64,000 bases of DNA from Porticoccus sp. W117. GTDB taxonomy: Bacteria > Pseudomonadota > Gammaproteobacteria > Pseudomonadales > Porticoccaceae. Position 1 is the first letter of the stretch, and each line of letters starts with the position of its first letter. A program made the translations under genes and the position numbers. The notes under the pieces are model-generated. The model did not search any database and had not been told where the DNA came from. It was given only the letters and a program-made list of their open reading frames with translations. The stretch is taken from assembly GCF_030341905.1 (NCBI RefSeq), contig NZ_JATAAF010000002.1, forward strand, positions 62,001 to 126,000, written 5' to 3'. Shown one piece after another: positions 21,103 to 27,459 of the stretch.

Positions 21103-21336
21103 CGCGCAGGCGCACTACTGTCCGGAATAAACTCCCAGGCCGTCATTGCGAGCGCAGCGAAGCAATCCAGTGTCTTTTAACACGCTGATTTATAAGCAAA
21201 GCCACTGGATCGCCGCGCTGCGCTCGCGATGACGAAATTTTTAAGTCTCTCTGCCATCCATTTGGCAATAGAGCTTACACAACAAGGCTTTACAGTCAGG
21301 CCTTTAATTTATTCCGGACAGTAGTACGCGCAGGCG
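21103..21336. mobile_element. Small non-coding transposable element (MITE-like) with 10-bp target duplication
   Basis: An 18-base terminal inverted repeat (ACTACTGTCCGGAATAAA at 21114-21131, its exact reverse complement at 21308-21325) bounds about 214 bases. The 10-base CGCGCAGGCG is duplicated on each side (21103-21112 and 21327-21336). Removing the element would restore an intact CATGCCCGCG...GGGCATCC palindrome. No transposase is encoded, so it would need one in trans. Confidence 0.75.
21141..21235. repeat. Palindromic repeat (GTCATTGCGAGCGCAGCGAAG family) nested in the MITE
   Basis: The left arm GTCATTGCGAGCGCAGCG pairs with CGCTGCGCTCGCGATGAC on the right. The interior carries a second pair CCAGTG/CACTGG. 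A similar element lies at 34527-34621. Confidence 0.8.
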
Positions 21337-21466
21337 GGCATCCAAATTTTTGGCTATTCAGCTAATGTCATCGCGAAGGAGCAGCGCGACTGCGGCGATC
21401 TAGTGGCTTATGCCTCGCGGGGAAGTGGTTGCACGTACATGTTATAGCGTGTGAGGGTGATGGTTT

Positions 21467-22441
21467 TTAATGCTGCCGCAACCGACTCAGCGGGCTTTGC
21501 ACTCCTTGTGCTCCTCGTTTCAGTACGTGGGTATAAGTCTCCGTTGTCTTGACATCCGAATGGCCTAACTGCTCCTGAACCGTGCGGATGTCAGCGCCAG
21601 CCTGTAGCAAGTGCGTAGCAAAGGAGTGTCGCAGCGTATGGCTGGTTACCTCTTTCTCAATGCCCGCTTTCGTGCGTGCCCGGCGTATCAACTTGTTGAT
21701 ACCGGACTCATCCACATGGTGTCGCCGAATGTTGCTTGTGCCCGGCTCCACACTGCGCTTCGAGGAAGGAAACAGATACTGCCAGCCCCGTTGAAATGGC
21801 CCGTTGGGGTATTTTCGAGCCAATGCATTGGGAAGAAAAACACCGCAATAATCTGGCAGCAACCGATCTTGCTGCATATACTCCTCGGCTCGTAAAATCT
21901 GCTGCTTTAGCGGCTGAATTAGCTCCTGTGCCAGAGTGGTTGCCCGGCTTTTTCCACCCTTACTGTGCCAGATTCTCAACAACATGTGGTCGAAATCCAC
22001 GTCTTTTATCCGCAACCGCACCAACTCCATGCGGCGCAGCCCGGAACCGTACATCAGGGCGGCCATCAGATAGTGCACGCCTTCAAGTGCCCCCAATAGC
22101 CGAGACACCTCCGACTCAGTCAATACAACTGGTAATTTGGGCTCTCGCTTTGAGCGCCGGAATTCACCAATATCACCCAGCGGCCGATTGAGAATTTGCT
22201 TGTATAAAAAGACCAGGGCATTCAACGCCACGCTTTGTGTACCTGGCGCCACATTGCGGTTCACAGACAAATGGGTGAGAAATCGCTGCACCTCCGCTGC
22301 CTCAAGACCGGATGGGTGCCGCTTGCTATTGAAATTGATGTACGCCTTGATCCAGTACAGGTATGCTTTTATAGTTCTACGGCTGTAATGCCTGGCCAGC
22401 ATGTGCTCGTAGATTGACCGAAGGAATGGCGATTGACTCAT
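21467..22441 (-). CDS. intI: Integron integrase (tyrosine recombinase)
   Basis: Site-specific recombinase that inserts and excises gene cassettes at attI and attC sites. The 324-residue protein has the catalytic set of tyrosine recombinases: Arg136 (GSGLRRMEL), a lysine in SKGGKSR, His268 and Arg271 (HTLRHSFATH), His294 (LGHSD) and the nucleophile Tyr303 (ETYTHV). It also has the integron-specific extra helix region (residues in ALARKYPNGPF...WQYLFPSS) that separates IntI from XerC/D. It is intact and read away from the cassette array, the normal arrangement. A strong GGAG ribosome-binding site and a LexA-box promoter precede it. Confidence 0.96.
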   Translation of the reverse strand: MSQSPFLRSIYEHMLARHYSRRTIKAYLYWIKAYINFNSKRHPSGLEAAEVQRFLTHLSVNRNVAPGTQSVALNALVFLYKQILNRPLGDIGEFRRSKREPKLPVVLTESEVSRLLGALEGVHYLMAALMYGSGLRRMELVRLRIKDVDFDHMLLRIWHSKGGKSRATTLAQELIQPLKQQILRAEEYMQQDRLLPDYCGVFLPNALARKYPNGPFQRGWQYLFPSSKRSVEPGTSNIRRHHVDESGINKLIRRARTKAGIEKEVTSHTLRHSFATHLLQAGADIRTVQEQLGHSDVKTTETYTHVLKRGAQGVQSPLSRLRQH

Positions 22442-22463
22442 CTTTGGATCTCCTTTCCATGAA

Positions 22464-22505
22464 TACTGTTTTTATGTACAGTATATTTTTCTCTGTAAAT
22501 GTCAA
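22464..22505 (-). promoter_or_regulatory. intI promoter with LexA (SOS) box
   Basis: TACTGTTTTTATGTACAGTA at 22464-22483 fits the proteobacterial LexA consensus (CTGT-N8-ACAG inside TACTG...CAGTA). On the minus strand a perfect TTGACA (22500-22505) lies 16 bases before TACTGT (22478-22483). The LexA box therefore overlaps the presumed -10 and would block intI until DNA damage, as known for other integrons. Confidence 0.85.
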
Positions 22506-22678
22506 GTAACTACAGCGGTCAAAACGGCCCGATAATAAGATCAAAAATATTTGATATAGATATTTTGATTTATAAATCAGTTGGTTAAGGTTTTGGTGGG
22601 AGGCCCGATAATATATTAAACGGGATTCCCGATAATAATTGTTATCGGGCCGAAGGCCCGTTAAACGAGCTGTTATAT
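22506..22678 (+). other. attI region and leader of the cassette array
   Basis: AT-rich interval between intI and the first cassette. CCCGATAATA occurs three times in direct orientation (22528, 22604 and 22628), and TTATCGGG once inverted (22642-22649), forming a CCCGATAA...TTATCGGG palindrome. A second inverted repeat ATCAAAAATAT/ATATTTTGAT lies at 22540-22569 and a GGGCC-GAA-GGCCC hairpin at about 22647-22659. The recombination core GTTATAT (22672-22678) marks the attI/cassette 1 junction. A cassette promoter should lie here, but no clear -35/-10 pair stands out. Confidence 0.75.
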
Positions 22679-22682
22679 ACCT

Positions 22683-23171
22683 ATGGACAATACAGAGTGG
22701 AATTCAACTAAAGACGTAATATTAATGCTTACTGAGCTAAAAAATCATAATGAAGAACGTTTCAATGGTTATGTTAAGGATTTACAACTTTTCTACATTG
22801 ATTGCTGCGAACAAAAATTAGATTTATTACCTCAAGAATCTTTTAAAATTGCGCTACGAACAGCGGAGTCTTTTATCAATGGAGGTGTTACTAACGAGCA
22901 AGTTAGCCACCAAAATTGGTATACTGAGGCTGACGTATTTGGAATGGATTATGATGAACCTCCATTTGATAACAGAGAAATATATGAAAATATTTCTCAA
23001 AAGTTAGGATTAACTTTCGACGATGCTAGGGATTACGCTGTTCGTTTAGGTTACTTTATAGATTGGTCTAGCTTATATGCTCAATCTTTTAATGGTCGTA
23101 TTCCTAAGCAACATAGTGAATTTTTAGATTCTGAAATATTAAAAAAGTATATTGTCGAGCCATTTGCGTAA
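22683..23171 (+). CDS. Cassette 1 protein, unknown function
   Basis: A 162-residue, acidic, soluble-looking protein without signal peptide or membrane segment. I do not recognise the family; the stretch ALRTAESFINGGVTNEQ resembles a helical motif (alanine-rich AE...GxxxxEE type) seen in hypothetical proteins, but I cannot assign a role. The ATG lies five bases after the recombination core, with no ribosome-binding sequence, so expression depends on the array leader. Being nearest attI, it should be the most recently inserted or best expressed cassette. Confidence 0.75.
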   Translation: MDNTEWNSTKDVILMLTELKNHNEERFNGYVKDLQLFYIDCCEQKLDLLPQESFKIALRTAESFINGGVTNEQVSHQNWYTEADVFGMDYDEPPFDNREIYENISQKLGLTFDDARDYAVRLGYFIDWSSLYAQSFNGRIPKQHSEFLDSEILKKYIVEPFA

Positions 23172-23176
23172 ACGGT

Positions 23177-23278
23177 ATATAACAAGCCAATAAAGTGGGA
23201 CTGCTAAAGCTTGGCTCGGTTCCGCTTCGCTTCACAAGTATAGCCAAGCATTATCAGCCCCTTATTGGGGCGTTAGGC
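23177..23278 (+). other. attC site of cassette 1
   Basis: The R'' core GTATATAAC (ending 23183) is the reverse complement of the cassette start GTTATATAC. The R' core GTTAGGC is at 23272. The arms CCAATAAAG and CTTATTGG pair. Confidence 0.9.
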
Positions 23279-23656
23279 ATGGAAAACGAAGTCGGTTCAA
23301 TACATTATAAAATTAGTGAAGTAATTGATGGCGATTTTTGGGGGAGCATTAAAGTAGAAATTGAAGGCAAACTTTTATTGAAATTGCGCAATTACCCACT
23401 TTCTGAATTGTCTAGGCAGTTAACAGATTGGGCCGATAGAGTAGACGACAGCCAGCAAGCTATGTGTTTTATATTTCATTCCGAAAATTCTGATTATCTT
23501 GGAACATTCCGAATAGAGCCGAGGCCCCAAAAATGGGAATTCACATCTTGGAAAGAAAAACGTAGACCTCCTAGACTTTTAGAGCTGGAAGAATATAAAT
23601 CAATTGTACAAAAATTTATTTGTGAATTATCTAATGAAACAATGGATATTAACTGA
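23279..23656 (+). CDS. Cassette 2 protein, unknown function
   Basis: A 125-residue protein starting MENEVGSIHYKISEV. The ATG directly follows the core GTTAGGC, so I take it as the start; an open frame extends upstream through attC1 but would use recombination-site sequence. No signal peptide or membrane segment. The first half has alternating beta-type strands (GDFWGSIKVEIEGKLLLKL) and the end is helical. It may belong to a family of small cassette proteins with a tryptophan-rich middle; no function can be assigned. It has no visible ribosome-binding site. Confidence 0.7.
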   Translation: MENEVGSIHYKISEVIDGDFWGSIKVEIEGKLLLKLRNYPLSELSRQLTDWADRVDDSQQAMCFIFHSENSDYLGTFRIEPRPQKWEFTSWKEKRRPPRLLELEEYKSIVQKFICELSNETMDIN

Positions 23657-23662
23657 CAAAAT

Positions 23663-23761
23663 GCCTAACAAGTTGCTCAAGTTTACTCCGGCTGCAAAAA
23701 ACGCAGCCTCCGCGGGACAGCCAAACCGTTGGTTTGTCTGCCCCTTATCAGGGCGTTAAAA
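23663..23761 (+). other. attC site of cassette 2
   Basis: The R'' core ATGCCTAAC (ending 23669) is the reverse complement of the cassette 2 start GTTAGGCAT. The R' core GTTAAAA is at 23755. The 99-base site has internal hairpins, for example GGCTGCAAAAAACGCAGCC. Confidence 0.88.
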
Positions 23762-23801
23762 GGCGGTAAACCTAATCGTTCTTTTTCACAAGGAAAATGC
23801 A

Positions 23802-24149
23802 GTGGCTTCAGCAATAACTTCTAAACACCTTTTTGGCTGGTTGCCAACCTTCAGCGGCGGCGTTCTGTGTCACTCCCTTGGTGCATTCTTTCACGTAATT
23901 GGTTCGCCTATAGGCGCACAAGCTGGCCACTTCGCAAGCTGGGTTGTCATTGCTGGTAATCGTGGTAATGTCAGTTTCAGTGCGTTGGTTCGGTGTGCCA
24001 TTAGCGGGTTCAGGTTTCGCTTTCGCTCCACAACGCAGTTTCGTTCATGCGCGGCACGCCGCGCTTTTAACCAGCAAAGGCAAGGCGACCGCTGCCGCGT
24101 CGCCTGCTTTGGGCGTTACGTGTCAGGGAGAGTATGGAAGATAATCTAG
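23802..24149 (+). CDS. Cassette 3 open frame, unusual: reads through its attC
   Basis: A 115-codon frame from a GTG with an AAGGA site eight bases upstream. It begins MASAITSKHLFGWLPTFSGG and has a hydrophobic first half. It has no stop inside the cassette: it continues through attC3 and ends 16 codons into cassette 4, overlapping that gene's start. A second frame (from about 23944 to 24144, VRWFGVPLAGSGFAFAPQ) looks equally protein-like. I vaguely recall cassette proteins joining an FGWLP start to such a VRWFGVPLAGSG end, so a frameshift around 23940-23970 is possible. Function unknown. Confidence 0.45.
   Translation: MASAITSKHLFGWLPTFSGGVLCHSLGAFFHVIGSPIGAQAGHFASWVVIAGNRGNVSFSALVRCAISGFRFRFRSTTQFRSCAARRAFNQQRQGDRCRVACFGRYVSGRVWKII
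24065..24121 (+). other. attC site of cassette 3
   Basis: A short (57-base) attC. The R'' core CTTTTAAC (ending 24071) is the reverse complement of the cassette 3 start GTTAAAAG, and R' GTTACGT is at 24115. CAGCAAAGGC...GCCTGCTTTG forms the arms. Confidence 0.92.
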
Positions 24150-24589
24150 TAAAGGTAGTTCTCCGACTGGAAGAAGGAGAGGATGTCTATGTCGAAACTC
24201 CTTGGGCTACCGATTTAGGTGATGGCCGGTATCGACTAGAAAATTGCCCGTTCTATTTTTACGATCTGGCCTACGGAGATATATTCTCAGCCGAATACTC
24301 CGAGGAGGAAGAGCGCCTAGCTTTTGTTAAAGTACTAGAGCCATCTGGCCACAAACTGGTACGTATTATCTTCGAGAATCCTGCTGACGAAGATGGCAAG
24401 GAAAAAGAGCAACTTGATAGTCTGGTGGCAATGGGTTGTACCTATGAAGGGACTAACCCCAAATATATCTGTTTGGATATACCTCCTGAAATAGAGCTAG
24501 GCAAAGTCACCGAGTATTTGATAAGCAACGAACTAAACTGGGAGCATGCGGCGCCGTCTTATGACACCCTCTATCCAGAAAGCGAGTAA
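24134..24589 (+). CDS. Cassette 4: DUF4265 family protein
   Basis: A 151-residue acidic cytoplasmic protein. The start VVLRLEEGEDVYVETPWATDL followed by GDGRYRLENCPFYFYDLAYGDIFSAE is the hallmark of DUF4265, in which a beta-rich N-terminal part is followed by an alpha/beta part. DUF4265 proteins are common in polymorphic-toxin and integron contexts, but their function is not established; a role as an immunity protein has been suggested by gene context. A GGGAGAG ribosome-binding site precedes the ATG, one of the few cassettes with its own good site. Confidence 0.8.
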   Translation: MEDNLVKVVLRLEEGEDVYVETPWATDLGDGRYRLENCPFYFYDLAYGDIFSAEYSEEEERLAFVKVLEPSGHKLVRIIFENPADEDGKEKEQLDSLVAMGCTYEGTNPKYICLDIPPEIELGKVTEYLISNELNWEHAAPSYDTLYPESE

Positions 24590-24591
24590 GC

Positions 24592-24667
24592 ACGTAACAA
24601 ACAAAGGCAGCGGACCTCAAAACCGCCGCTTCGCTCTGGTTTTGGCCCGCTGCTTTGGGCGTTATAT
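24592..24667 (+). other. attC site of cassette 4
   Basis: The R'' core CACGTAAC (ending 24598) is the reverse complement of the cassette 4 start GTTACGTG. R' GTTATAT is at 24661, preceded by GCTGCTTTGGGC. Confidence 0.93.
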
Positions 24668-24674
24668 GCAGTAG

Positions 24675-24989
24675 GTGTTAATTGTGGCGGAAATCTCTCC
24701 TTGGACAATATTGGTTTTTTGGCAGCTAATTGGTTTGGCTGTATTTGTTCTTTTCTTTTTTCTCACTAAAGATTACATATGGTATGTAAGGGGGCTTCTC
24801 TTAACACTTATTCCGTTGGTGTTCATTCCATTTATAGCATTTGGCGCTCATAGTGCTGTAGTTGTTATGCCAATTATATGGCTAGCTTTTGGAAAGCCAA
24901 GTATCCTTATATATTATGGTCTGGCTTGGGGAGTTTTGTTTTTGTTGTATATGTCATGCACAAAATCAGCAAGAACTAAAAATTTTTAG
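24675..24989 (+). CDS. Cassette 5: small membrane protein
   Basis: A 104-residue, very hydrophobic protein with three probable transmembrane segments (about 10-30, 38-60 and 65-95) and a short basic C-terminus (CTKSARTKNF). Two GTG starts, 24675 and 24684, are possible; the AGTAGGTG upstream is a poor guide. I do not recognise a family. Small multi-pass membrane proteins are frequent in integron arrays and can be immunity or stress proteins, but nothing here shows that. Confidence 0.65.
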   Translation: MLIVAEISPWTILVFWQLIGLAVFVLFFFLTKDYIWYVRGLLLTLIPLVFIPFIAFGAHSAVVVMPIIWLAFGKPSILIYYGLAWGVLFLLYMSCTKSARTKNF

Positions 24990-25015
24990 GTTCGAGAAAA
25001 ATAAGTGTTTAAAGC

Positions 25016-25075
25016 ATATAACCAGGCAAAGCACATGGACTCCGCTCCGCGTCGCCCATGTTTGCGGCGTTATCC
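25016..25075 (+). other. attC site of cassette 5
   Basis: The R'' core GCATATAAC (ending 25022) is the reverse complement of the cassette 5 start GTTATATGC. R' GTTATCC is at 25069. The loop contains CATGGACTCCGCTCC...GCCCATG. Confidence 0.92.
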
Positions 25076-25090
25076 AAGAGAGAATGGAGC

Positions 25091-25456
25091 ATGATTAAAA
25101 ACGAGAAGGATTTTGCTGGCTGGATTGATAGTCAATTGGATGAGGCGCTTCCCGATCATATTATTGCTTTCAATATCAACATATATGAGTCCCCATTCAA
25201 TATTGAACTAGTTGGCTCCAGTGAATTCGATCCGGATGATGAAGATTGGGCATGCAATGAAGATTGGGTTCCGAAAAATCGGTCAATATCAGTTTCTAAT
25301 GCAATCTACGGTAGCTCATGGGAAGAGGCTCACAATAATATTCTTGCAATGGCTAAGCAGTATTTTCTATCGAGTTCGAAAAACACGCATAAGCTAAAGG
25401 CCGCAAAAGCTTTTGCTGTGGGCTTCGTCGACGGCAATCTTAGCTATGTGCAGTAA
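25091..25456 (+). CDS. Cassette 6 protein, unknown function
   Basis: A 121-residue acidic protein, MIKNEKDFAGWIDSQL onwards, with a tryptophan/aspartate-rich centre (DPDDEDWACNEDW) and helical second half. The ATG at 25091 follows GGAG; an upstream in-frame start lies in attC5. The order (short helix, beta strands, acidic loop, long helices) resembles small immunity-type proteins, but I do not recognise a family. Its attC does not match its own 5' end (see findings), so the cassette may be a recombinant. Confidence 0.7.
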   Translation: MIKNEKDFAGWIDSQLDEALPDHIIAFNINIYESPFNIELVGSSEFDPDDEDWACNEDWVPKNRSISVSNAIYGSSWEEAHNNILAMAKQYFLSSSKNTHKLKAAKAFAVGFVDGNLSYVQ

Positions 25457-25458
25457 AC

Positions 25459-25531
25459 AACTAACAAGCAAAGGCAGCATCGCCCTTCGGGCTGGACGCG
25501 CTAACGCGCGCCGCTGCTTTGGGCGTTACGT
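25459..25531 (+). other. attC site of cassette 6 (non-matching R'' core)
   Basis: R'' reads AACTAAC (25459-25465), whereas the cassette 6 start GTTATCC predicts GGATAAC. R' GTTACGT is at 25525. The body is nearly identical to attC9, including GGGCTGGACGCGCTAACGCG. Confidence 0.88.
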
Positions 25532-25541
25532 GTAGGTGAAT

Positions 25542-26015
25542 ATGGATAGATACGTAGATAAACAGGAGCATTTCGAAGATTTCAATAATCCATGTTTTGT
25601 CGTCTGTCCCAAATGTTCTGAATGTGCAAAAGTATCAATTATTCCTGGTGAGGAAAAAGGATGGTTTGCACCTAGGCAACTTGTTTGTTTAAAGTGTACT
25701 TATCGTGATACATGGGCAGATTCCTCCATTTCAAGACTTTGGAGAAGAGAGGGAAAAGATGACCATTTTAATCTCCCTCTATGGATTCAGGCTTCTTGCG
25801 GAAAGAATATGTTATTTGCTTACAACAAAGAGCATCTAAAATTTCTCGAGTCTTATGTAAGTGCCAATTTAAGGCAGAGAAGCAGAGATAAAGAGTATGG
25901 TTGGTCTAACAGGTCCTCAGCATCAAGATTACCTGAATGGGTTAAGTCTCGTAAAAACAGAGATCGAGTTTTAAAAACAATTAAAAAGTTATGGCTAATA
26001 GCAGGCAACACGTAA
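25542..26015 (+). CDS. Cassette 7: putative zinc-ribbon protein
   Basis: A 157-residue protein with two CxxC knuckles, VCPKCSEC (about residues 22-29) and LVCLKCTY (about 50-57), the arrangement of a zinc ribbon, followed by a basic, helical C-terminal half (RQRSRDKEYGW, SRKNRDRVLKTIKKLW). The ATG at 25542 has an AGGTGA site five bases upstream. A nucleic-acid or protein-binding role is plausible from the ribbon plus basic tail, but the family is not one I can name. The stop codon TAA lies inside the R'' core of its attC. Confidence 0.75.
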   Translation: MDRYVDKQEHFEDFNNPCFVVCPKCSECAKVSIIPGEEKGWFAPRQLVCLKCTYRDTWADSSISRLWRREGKDDHFNLPLWIQASCGKNMLFAYNKEHLKFLESYVSANLRQRSRDKEYGWSNRSSASRLPEWVKSRKNRDRVLKTIKKLWLIAGNT

Positions 26016-26076
26016 CAAGTGCCGCCATAAAAAGGACGGCCAATAAATTGGCCGCCCATGCGGCAGAGCGTTATGC
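26010..26076 (+). other. attC site of cassette 7
   Basis: The R'' core ACACGTAAC (ending 26016) is the reverse complement of the cassette 7 start GTTACGTGT and contains the gene's stop codon. R' GTTATGC is at 26070. GACGGCCAAT/ATTGGCCGCC forms a hairpin. Confidence 0.92.
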
Positions 26077-26088
26077 GAAAAGAGAGAC

Positions 26089-26526
26089 ATGAGCATACTT
26101 ATCGAAATCAAAGAAGCTTGGGGTTGGGTTGGTATAGAGCCTCAAGAAGTCGTAATTGAGAATGAGTTTGGCAACTTAATCGTTAAAGATTTCGACGATA
26201 AGTTTTGGCGCTTGTGTCCAGAAGATGTCTACTGCGAGATCGTTGCCCAATCAATCGATGAGTATAATACCCTCATTAAGGATGAAGAGTTTCTCGAGGA
26301 TTGGTTTATGTCAGCCATGGTCCAAGAGGCTGAGAGTGCACTTGGAAAACTTGAGTCAGGGTATAAATACCATATGGTAATCCCAGGTGTGTTAGGCGGC
26401 GAGTATGGCGGCTCAAATGTTAAGGTAGCACCGCTGTTAGAAATTATTCGGTTTTCTGGTGATCTCGGCAAGCAAATTGAAGAGCTTCCTGACGGGGCTC
26501 AAATTGAACTAAAGGTGGTGCCGTGA
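26089..26526 (+). CDS. Cassette 8: T6SS immunity protein Tdi1 / DUF1851-like
   Basis: A 145-residue cytoplasmic protein. The opening AWGWVGIEPQEVV followed by ENEFGNLIVKD and FWRLCPED, and the C-terminal block IPGVLGGEYGG...PLLEIIRFSGDLGKQI...LPDGAQIELKVV, match the DUF1851 / Tdi1 C-terminal family, whose named member neutralises the type VI DNase effector Tde1 in Agrobacterium. No effector or T6SS gene lies in the window, so this would be an orphan immunity gene carried as a cassette. GAGAGA upstream is a plausible ribosome-binding site. Confidence 0.8.
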   Translation: MSILIEIKEAWGWVGIEPQEVVIENEFGNLIVKDFDDKFWRLCPEDVYCEIVAQSIDEYNTLIKDEEFLEDWFMSAMVQEAESALGKLESGYKYHMVIPGVLGGEYGGSNVKVAPLLEIIRFSGDLGKQIEELPDGAQIELKVVP

Positions 26527-26530
26527 AATC

Positions 26531-26628
26531 GCATAACAAGTCAAAGCACGCGGACTTGGTAAAGCTGTCACCTTTTTTGTTCCAAAAAAGTCGCCAACTT
26601 CACCAATCCGGTGTTTGAGGCGTTAGGT
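26531..26628 (+). other. attC site of cassette 8
   Basis: The R'' core TCGCATAAC (ending 26537) is the reverse complement of the cassette 8 start GTTATGCGA. R' GTTAGGT is at 26622. An internal CTTTTTTGTTCCAAAAAAG hairpin is present. Confidence 0.92.
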
Positions 26629-26645
26629 GAATATACGAGAATCAT

Positions 26646-27386
26646 ATGGATATAGCAGTAGCATCAATAATAGAAGTCACAGGACTTGGTGTATTTATTT
26701 ACTACCTATTCAGGTCATTATCCGCAAAAATAAATAGCTTAGAAGGTGTGATAAATGCACAAAAGCAAACGATTGATGTGATGGATAAGAGAATCGAAGA
26801 AACTGAAAAGGTTGGTGGTATATATAAAAATTTAATTTCTGATCTTCCAGAAGACATCGATAATTACAAAACCATCATTTCAAAAACGAAAGATGACGTA
26901 ATTCTTGAGCTAAAAACAAAAAATGAAGAAGTTGAAGTAAAGCTCAAAGAAGCGAGGGAGATAATACAGAGATCAGGAGACCCAAAAGAAGAGGTAAATC
27001 TGCACTTGTCGGTCTTAAAGAACCTTCTTTCTGAACCTGCTCTTGAAGATAGTCATTTTAAGAAAGAGTACGATTTGAAAGCAATTGCTGAATTTGGAGG
27101 CAGGGCAATTGAGCAATCTATCGCAGGAATAGTGAAATCAAAGACCCTAGATGAATACTTCCATCTAATGGGATTTGACGTGACAATTACTGATGATGAC
27201 TCAGTAATTAAAGAAATATTTAGTGATGAGCGAAAGCTTCCAAATGGTGAGCGCATTGAATCAGCAATGGTAAACCACTCTGTGAGTGGTGGCTGGCATA
27301 TTTTGGCAAATAATAAAGCCTGGATAAATGATGTTCGCCTCAACGAGCTAAAAGATGAATTCAGTGCCATTAAGACTGTCACCTAA
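26646..27386 (+). CDS. Cassette 9: membrane-anchored coiled-coil protein
   Basis: A 246-residue protein, the largest in the array. A single transmembrane helix (about 6-24, IIEVTGLGVFIYYLFRSL) is followed by a long charged coiled coil (about 28-115) and a globular C-terminal domain (about 120-246) containing AEFGGRAIEQSIAG and a beta-rich end (MVNHSVSGGWHILANN). The topology is that of a membrane-tethered sensor or effector, but I recognise no family. Its stop codon TAA lies within the R'' core of its attC. Confidence 0.75.
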   Translation: MDIAVASIIEVTGLGVFIYYLFRSLSAKINSLEGVINAQKQTIDVMDKRIEETEKVGGIYKNLISDLPEDIDNYKTIISKTKDDVILELKTKNEEVEVKLKEAREIIQRSGDPKEEVNLHLSVLKNLLSEPALEDSHFKKEYDLKAIAEFGGRAIEQSIAGIVKSKTLDEYFHLMGFDVTITDDDSVIKEIFSDERKLPNGERIESAMVNHSVSGGWHILANNKAWINDVRLNELKDEFSAIKTVT

Positions 27387-27453
27387 CAAATAAAGGCAGC
27401 ATAATCCTGCGGGCTGGACGCGCTAACGCGCGCCGCTGCTTTGGGCGTTAGGT
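27381..27453 (+). other. attC site of cassette 9
   Basis: The R'' core TCACCTAAC (ending 27387) is the reverse complement of the cassette 9 start GTTAGGTGA. R' GTTAGGT is at 27447. It is nearly identical to attC6. Confidence 0.93.
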
Positions 27454-27459
27454 TTAATC

